Shown: positions 60,253 through 64,000 of the stretch, piece by piece
Layout: each line of letters opens with the position of its first letter
Numbering within the stretch: the stretch's first letter is position 1
Source of the DNA: JAYPHU01 sp964611435
Lineage (GTDB): Bacteria; Pseudomonadota; Alphaproteobacteria; Rhodospirillales; UBA2165
Reading direction: 5' to 3'
Assembly: GCA_964611435.1 (NCBI GenBank)
Contig: CAZSXT010000015.1
Span: 1-64,000, forward strand
Length of the DNA: 64,000 bases
The notes under the pieces: model-generated
What the model was told of the DNA's origin: nothing
Seen by the model: the letters and a program-made list of their open reading frames with translations, nothing else
Database searches by the model: none
Position numbers and translations under genes: made by a program

Positions 60253-60543
60253 TCAAAAATCTTCCAAGGGCTCGCCCGACAGCAGAACCCATGCCCGCTT
60301 CGGCGCTTCTGGGTTGATGTCCTGCGCCTCGCAGAACTGAACCAGCTCTTCCTCGCGGCTTAAAAGATACTCCAATACCCCCGCCAAATAGCCGGGGTCG
60401 GCCAAGTTCTCTTTTACATCTTGGGGGTCGGCGCCGGTAAGGCCGACAAAGCCGTTCATCAGGCTTTCGTCGGCGAAAATAAATGCGGCTGCTTGTAGGG
60501 CAAGAGTTTCCGCCGCTTCGCGCCTGGGGTCAGTTGCCGTCAT
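60253..60543 (-). CDS. DUF3572 domain-containing protein
   Basis: The 96-residue protein matches DUF3572: REAAETLALQAAAFIFADESLMNGFVGLTGADPQDVKENLADPGYLAGVLEYLLSREEELVQFCEAQDINPE. It is alpha-helical and restricted to alphaproteobacteria as far as I know. The function is unknown. The ATG at 60543 lies inside the end of the DUF1194 gene (14 bp overlap), so translation is coupled. Confidence 0.85.
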   Translation of the reverse strand: MTATDPRREAAETLALQAAAFIFADESLMNGFVGLTGADPQDVKENLADPGYLAGVLEYLLSREEELVQFCEAQDINPEAPKRAWVLLSGEPLEDF

Positions 60544-61396
60544 CCCAATCACCCCAAATGCGCTGCCACATGCGTTCGCCGATATCGCAACCCTTTTCAT
60601 AGACGAATCCAGGCGGCGGCTGGAATTGCGCCAAGTGCAACAGTGGGTTTGCGCGCCCTGCCCATTGCGTTTTCGGAGCAGTGCCGGCGATCTCGAAGAT
60701 CAGTTTCCGGCGAAAGGCGGTGGCAAAATCGTGGAAGTCCTTGGCAATGATCATGAACGCGCCGACGCCGCCGATGACGCAACCTTTGTAGTATTTATCC
60801 AGGTCTTCCAAATAAAATCTGCTGCCGGGCCCGGTTTGGTTGTCGATAATGGGTAACCCATTGATCGTAATGCGTTTTTTGATCGTGGCGTCCCGCACTC
60901 GATGAACCAAACTACCATGGTTGTTGGGCCCATCGCCGGCCACGTCGATGACCCGGCGGGTGCCTTCGAAGGCGTTGCCGTCGATCATTTCGGCGGCTTG
61001 CACAACCGCATCGCTGATAGAGGTCCGCCGGCCATGGGTCAGTGGGGCCGATAGTAGCTTGGTTACAAACGCCTCGGCATTTGCCGCGTTGGCGATTTTC
61101 ATCCAGTCGACGACAACCTCGTTATAGGGCCGACTGGAGTAATCAATATAGGCGACCGCGATTTTTCCCAGGATGCCGGATTTAATGGCGTTGATGACTT
61201 CGGGACTGCGGAAAGCCGCGGCCACACCTTCTCGCTGCAAGAGCGCTTCCTGATGATCAATGCTACGGGACACATCGGTGGCGATCACCAGTTCTAGATC
61301 GACCGGTTCGCCCGCCACAGCCGGCTCGGCTGCGCTAGGTACGAGCGCCGCCAGAACAGCGGCGACCATTCGATGTTTGATCAACCGTGTCTCCAC
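60530..61396 (-). CDS. DUF1194 (von Willebrand A-like) secreted protein
   Basis: The 288-residue protein has a signal peptide (MVAAVLAALVPSAAEPAVAG), then a VWA-like domain with MIDAS residues LVIATDVSRSID, IAVAYIDYSSRPYNEVVVDW, GRRTSISDAVVQAAEMI and RRVIDVAGDGPNNHG. The function is unknown; VWA domains usually mediate metal-dependent protein contacts. The GTG at 61396 overlaps the end of the upstream membrane protein gene; an internal ATG nine codons later is an alternative start. Confidence 0.88.
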   Translation of the reverse strand: METRLIKHRMVAAVLAALVPSAAEPAVAGEPVDLELVIATDVSRSIDHQEALLQREGVAAAFRSPEVINAIKSGILGKIAVAYIDYSSRPYNEVVVDWMKIANAANAEAFVTKLLSAPLTHGRRTSISDAVVQAAEMIDGNAFEGTRRVIDVAGDGPNNHGSLVHRVRDATIKKRITINGLPIIDNQTGPGSRFYLEDLDKYYKGCVIGGVGAFMIIAKDFHDFATAFRRKLIFEIAGTAPKTQWAGRANPLLHLAQFQPPPGFVYEKGCDIGERMWQRIWGDWDDGN

Positions 61397-61725
61397 CAGG
61401 CCATGAAACGGGCATAGACGCCTATGCCGAGGGCGGCGAGCAGCGCAAGCAAGCCGAAAATGCCGCCGAAACCGAACAACGCGTCCCCCAACATCGGTAC
61501 AGGCTGGGTTTTTAAGGTCAGGCCAGCGGTGAGAAGGGGCTCATAGACCTCCGCCCAAATCTGCCAGCCCAACAAAAGAAAACCCAACAAGCCCAAGACG
61601 AAGGCGACGATCTGCAGTCCTTTCCAGCGTTTTGCCGTGAGTTCAATTAGGATAGGAGGATCACTTCTGCCGTCCTCGCCCCATCCCGGAGACGCCAACC
61701 GGGCGCCCATTACGGTTATTGCCAT
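61381..61725 (-). CDS. Small membrane protein, first gene of the DUF1194 operon
   Basis: The 114-residue protein has two hydrophobic segments (about 39-58, LQIVAFVLGLLGFLLLGWQI, and about 85-108, FGFGGIFGLLALLAALGIGVYAR). I do not recognise a family. An AGGAG site lies before the ATG. Its last five codons overlap the DUF1194 start by 16 bp, so three genes (this, DUF1194, DUF3572) form a tightly overlapping operon, suggesting a joint envelope function. Confidence 0.65.
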   Translation of the reverse strand: MAITVMGARLASPGWGEDGRSDPPILIELTAKRWKGLQIVAFVLGLLGFLLLGWQIWAEVYEPLLTAGLTLKTQPVPMLGDALFGFGGIFGLLALLAALGIGVYARFMAWWRHG

Positions 61726-61904
61726 GGTTCATCACTCCTTTCTGGCTGATCAGATTGATGGGAAGTCTACGCCCAATCTGGAGAAGGAGGTAGCAAAATC
61801 AGCGGTGATCCGTAGTGCACGCCGAGTGGCCGGCGGCTGGCTTGAACAGGACTCGACCAGAGACCTTATTAGCGTCAGGTATCTGCCAAAGGAGGAGAAA
61901 ATTC

Positions 61905-62324
61905 ATGGGCGAACTTACCTCTGCCCGCCACGAGATGTTTTGCCGCTACTACGTGTTGGAGCCAAACGGCGCCAAGGCGGCCCGGCTGGCCGGATATTCC
62001 GCTCAAGGCGCCAAGGGCCGGGCCTGGGAGGTCCTTAAACGAAAGGATATCCAAAAGCGGCTTAGAGAACTCCGCACTGAGTTGACGAAGAATTATTGTC
62101 TCAATCTCGATACACTATTCATGAAACTTGAAACCATTTACAGGCGTGCGTTGGAAGACCGAAAATACGCCGCCGCCTGCAAGGCCGTGGAGATTCAGGC
62201 AAAGCTCGCCGGGCTTTTGCCCGCGAATAGGATGACAGCGCATATCCCGGAAGAAGAGCTTGAAGTGGGGTCCGCTTTGCCCTCAAAAAATGATAAGATA
62301 AAAATAATAAAATCAGTTAATTAG
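61905..62324 (+). CDS. Orphan phage terminase small subunit-like protein
   Basis: The 139-residue protein begins LTSARHEMFCRYYVLEPNGAKAARLAGYSAQGAKGRAWEVLKRKDIQKRLRELR, a terminase small subunit DNA-binding helix-turn-helix pattern, followed by a helical region (LDTLFMKLETIYRRALEDRKYAAACKAVEIQAKLAGLL). In phages it starts DNA packaging. No large terminase, portal or capsid gene is nearby. A strong GGAGGAG precedes the ATG at 61905. The 3' end is AT-rich. It may be a domesticated remnant used as a DNA-binding protein. Confidence 0.75.
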   Translation: MGELTSARHEMFCRYYVLEPNGAKAARLAGYSAQGAKGRAWEVLKRKDIQKRLRELRTELTKNYCLNLDTLFMKLETIYRRALEDRKYAAACKAVEIQAKLAGLLPANRMTAHIPEEELEVGSALPSKNDKIKIIKSVN

Positions 62325-62330
62325 AAGAAA

Positions 62331-63353
62331 TTATTTAGAATTAACATCAAACGCGTCGGCGATCAGTTCATAGGACCGCCTGCGGTCGTCCGGATCGTGG
62401 CAGATGGTCAACAACACGATCTCATTGACGTCATACTGCCGGGCAATATCGGTCAGCATATCGCGGCATTGCTCCGGCGTGCCGAAAAGGCTTCGCGGAC
62501 GGTTACGTTCAATAATCTTTTCGTCCGCGTCGGTGTATTCGTAGGCCTCGGCCTCCTCAATCGACGGGAAGGGCCCGTGCCGCCCGTATTCTCGCGAGAG
62601 CAAGACCAGATCACGGCACAAAGCCAGTTGGCGGGCCTTTTCCTCGGTCTCGCCGCAGACGATGGCGATGCACACGCTGGCCTGTGGTTCGGCATACAGG
62701 GCCGAAGGCTGGAACTGGTGCTTGTAGGCGGAGATCACGATATCGCCGCCGTCCTGCACGATGAACTGGGCGAACGAGAACGGCAGACCGAAATTGGCGG
62801 CCAACAGTGCGCTTTGGTCGCTGGAACCCAGCATCCACATTTGCGGCGGAACCTCGGGCCGGGGCACCATCTTGATCCGCTTGAATATTTTGGTCGGCGG
62901 TTCGCCGCCGCTTAGGAAGGCCATCAGATCGGCCACGCGGGTGGGAAAGTACTCGACACCGATTTCGGACCCATAGGCGAGGGCGGCTGCGGTCAGCTGA
63001 TCACTGCCCGGCGCCCGGCCGATGCCCAGATCTATCCGCCCCGGGTACAGAGTTTCCAGCATGCCGAAGGTTTCTGCGACCTTGAGGGGGCTGTAATGTC
63101 CCAGCATCACACCGCCGGAGCCAACACGGATGCGCTCGGTCTCTGCGGCGATGCGGGTGATCAGGATTTCCGGTGCGGGGCCCGCCAGCGCCGGGGTTGC
63201 GTGGTGCTCGGCCAGCCAATAGCGGTGATAGCCCGCCGCTTCGCAGGCGCGGGCCAGATCAATCGATTCCCGGATCGCCGCCGCCGGGGTGCCGCCGGAG
63301 CGAATGGGGGACTGATCAAGAACGGATAACTTTAGCTTGGGTTTGGTGCTCAC
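62331..63353 (-). CDS. LLM class flavin-dependent oxidoreductase (luciferase-like)
   Basis: The 340-residue protein resembles the bacterial luciferase/MsnO8-like group: LSVLDQSPIRSGGTPAAAIRESIDLARACEAAGYHRYWLAEHHATPALAGPAPEILI, RIRVGSGGVMLGHYSPLKVAETFGMLETLYPGRIDLGIGRAPGSD, and PPQMWMLGSSDQSALLAANFGLPFSFAQF. It uses FMN to oxidise an unknown substrate. It is a single gene, convergent with the terminase-like gene. Confidence 0.92.
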   Translation of the reverse strand: MSTKPKLKLSVLDQSPIRSGGTPAAAIRESIDLARACEAAGYHRYWLAEHHATPALAGPAPEILITRIAAETERIRVGSGGVMLGHYSPLKVAETFGMLETLYPGRIDLGIGRAPGSDQLTAAALAYGSEIGVEYFPTRVADLMAFLSGGEPPTKIFKRIKMVPRPEVPPQMWMLGSSDQSALLAANFGLPFSFAQFIVQDGGDIVISAYKHQFQPSALYAEPQASVCIAIVCGETEEKARQLALCRDLVLLSREYGRHGPFPSIEEAEAYEYTDADEKIIERNRPRSLFGTPEQCRDMLTDIARQYDVNEIVLLTICHDPDDRRRSYELIADAFDVNSK

Positions 63354-63422
63354 AACGACCGGAGTATACCGGTTGGCGCGACACCGTCTAACCCTGATTT
63401 AGGGTAGGGGCTGTGCCCTGGG

Positions 63423-63773
63423 TCAGGCGATCAGCGCGTCGTCGTCTTCGTCGCTGGGGAACAGCTGTGCCAAGTAACCGAAGTCATTCCGTTTACCGCG
63501 CCGGCCGATGATCTTTTGTTGTGCTTGCAGCGGAAAGTCGGTGATCTCCAGTACATCCTTTTTGATCAGGATGTCTACGAGATCTTCGATCACCCGGCTG
63601 AGGGACAAATCGGCCGCCAGCCAGTTCTCCTCCAAACTCTCGGCCAACCCCTCGCCAAACAAAAATTCGGCGACCTCCTTAGAGCCAGGATCAACCTGTT
63701 CGGGCTGCCGGTTTGCCGTTTCCCGGACAATAGCGAGAATTCTGCCGTCACTGTCCCGTTCAACAAAGGCCAT
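63423..63773 (-). CDS. Tryptophan synthase subunit beta-like small protein
   Basis: The 116-residue acidic protein begins MAFVERDSDGRILAIVRET and has LSLSRVIEDLVDILIKKDVLEITDFPLQAQQKIIGRRGKRNDF. This matches a small family commonly annotated as tryptophan synthase subunit beta-like, although it lacks any catalytic PLP domain; the function is unknown. The ATG at 63773 gives the family-like N terminus; an ATG five codons upstream is possible. It is divergent from the lipoprotein gene at the right edge. Confidence 0.7.
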   Translation of the reverse strand: MAFVERDSDGRILAIVRETANRQPEQVDPGSKEVAEFLFGEGLAESLEENWLAADLSLSRVIEDLVDILIKKDVLEITDFPLQAQQKIIGRRGKRNDFGYLAQLFPSDEDDDALIA

Positions 63774-63912
63774 GAACTTTCCTTCCATGCGCTCTCTTTG
63801 CTTGCATATGACGGCGCAGGGCGTGAATTTCCAGACCCGATGGAGAATTTCTTTTGCAGTCGTTTATCTGCCGATTGTCCCTCTTGACCGGAAGGGTTAT
63901 AGAGAAGGCGTC

Positions 63913-64000
63913 ATGAACGCGCGAAATTCAGCACTCATTTCTTTGTTCGCGGTTGTCGCCATCGCCTTGGGCGCGTGCAGCAATCAACAGGCTTATATTT
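63913..64000 (+). CDS. N-terminus of a lipoprotein (cut by window edge)
   Basis: The first 29 codons encode a lipoprotein signal: MNARNSALISLFAVVAIALGACSNQQ, with lipobox LGAC. An AGAAGG ribosome binding site lies six bases before the ATG. The mature protein is outside the window, so its function is unknown. Confidence 0.7.
   Translation, partial: MNARNSALISLFAVVAIALGACSNQQAYI

Noticed and set aside
1..64000. CRISPR array, prophage, integron or plasmid origin
   Set aside because: No regularly spaced direct repeats, integrase, replication initiator or phage structural genes were seen anywhere in the window.

Overview
The window looks like chromosomal sequence from a GC-rich alphaproteobacterium, most likely a free-living member of Rhodospirillales or a relative. 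The evidence is the gene content: a mitochondrial-type complex I accessory subunit (NDUFA12 family) next to DUF2155, aat and aroQ; a class II (B12-dependent) ribonucleotide reductase; a ThiS-ThiG fusion; the aminotransferase-hom-glpX-recJ run; and alphaproteobacterial families such as DUF3572 and DUF1194. There is no prophage, plasmid backbone or CRISPR array. Most of the window is housekeeping and envelope genes in short operons, with a few accessory islands.

Region by region. 1-6.7 kb: RidA and VOC proteins, a GT61 glycosyltransferase, then nrdJ. Between nrdJ and GT61 lies a tandem set of three hairpin units with covarying stems, and upstream of nrdJ there is a NrdR-like box and a DnaA box. 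6.7-15.9 kb: a TPR/GT9-type protein; the block NDUFA12 - two MlaD-like genes - DUF2155 - aat - aroQ, bracketed by two inverted copies of a 266 bp MITE-like element; thiSG translationally coupled to a TPR/GT41-type (OGT/SPINDLY-like) glycosyltransferase; and a frameshifted solute-binding protein pseudogene. 15.9-25.6 kb: MFS transporter, glyoxalase II, NfeD/stomatin pair, DNA glycosylase, threonine aldolase, then an ATP-grasp enzyme overlapping a CCAEP-tail radical SAM protein, and an unusual three-domain Nfu. 25.7-32.8 kb: ornithine-type decarboxylase, GT4, a stand-alone AsnC ligand domain, RhlE helicase, gamma carbonic anhydrase and a secreted caspase-family protein.

32.9-37.3 kb is a compact catabolic island: a FAD monooxygenase, YciI protein, alpha/beta hydrolase and NicX-type ring-cleaving dioxygenase, divergent from a MarR regulator. 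It looks like a pathway for a hydroxylated pyridine or similar N-heterocycle. 37.4-46.4 kb: NUDIX hydrolase, OmpA-type lipoprotein, the aminotransferase-hom-glpX-recJ-MFS run and a tRNA-Glu(TTC). 46.4-64 kb: FkbM methyltransferase, DUF1624 acyltransferase, AEC transporter, small conserved proteins, a PagL-type lipid A deacylase, MATE pump, 2OG-Fe(II) oxygenase, a small Arg/Cys-rich protein behind a CRP-type operator, aldo/keto reductase, heparinase II/III protein, an orphan OmpR-type regulator, a DUF1194/DUF3572 operon, an orphan phage terminase small subunit, a luciferase-like flavin oxidoreductase and two genes at the right edge.

The observations most worth follow-up are the triple covarying hairpin array after nrdJ, the radical SAM/ATP-grasp pair, the NicX-type island, the MITE-bracketed aroQ-aat block that lacks the usual accBC, and the CRP-site-controlled small zinc-ribbon-like protein. 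Functions were assigned by recognising family motifs by eye; no database search was run.
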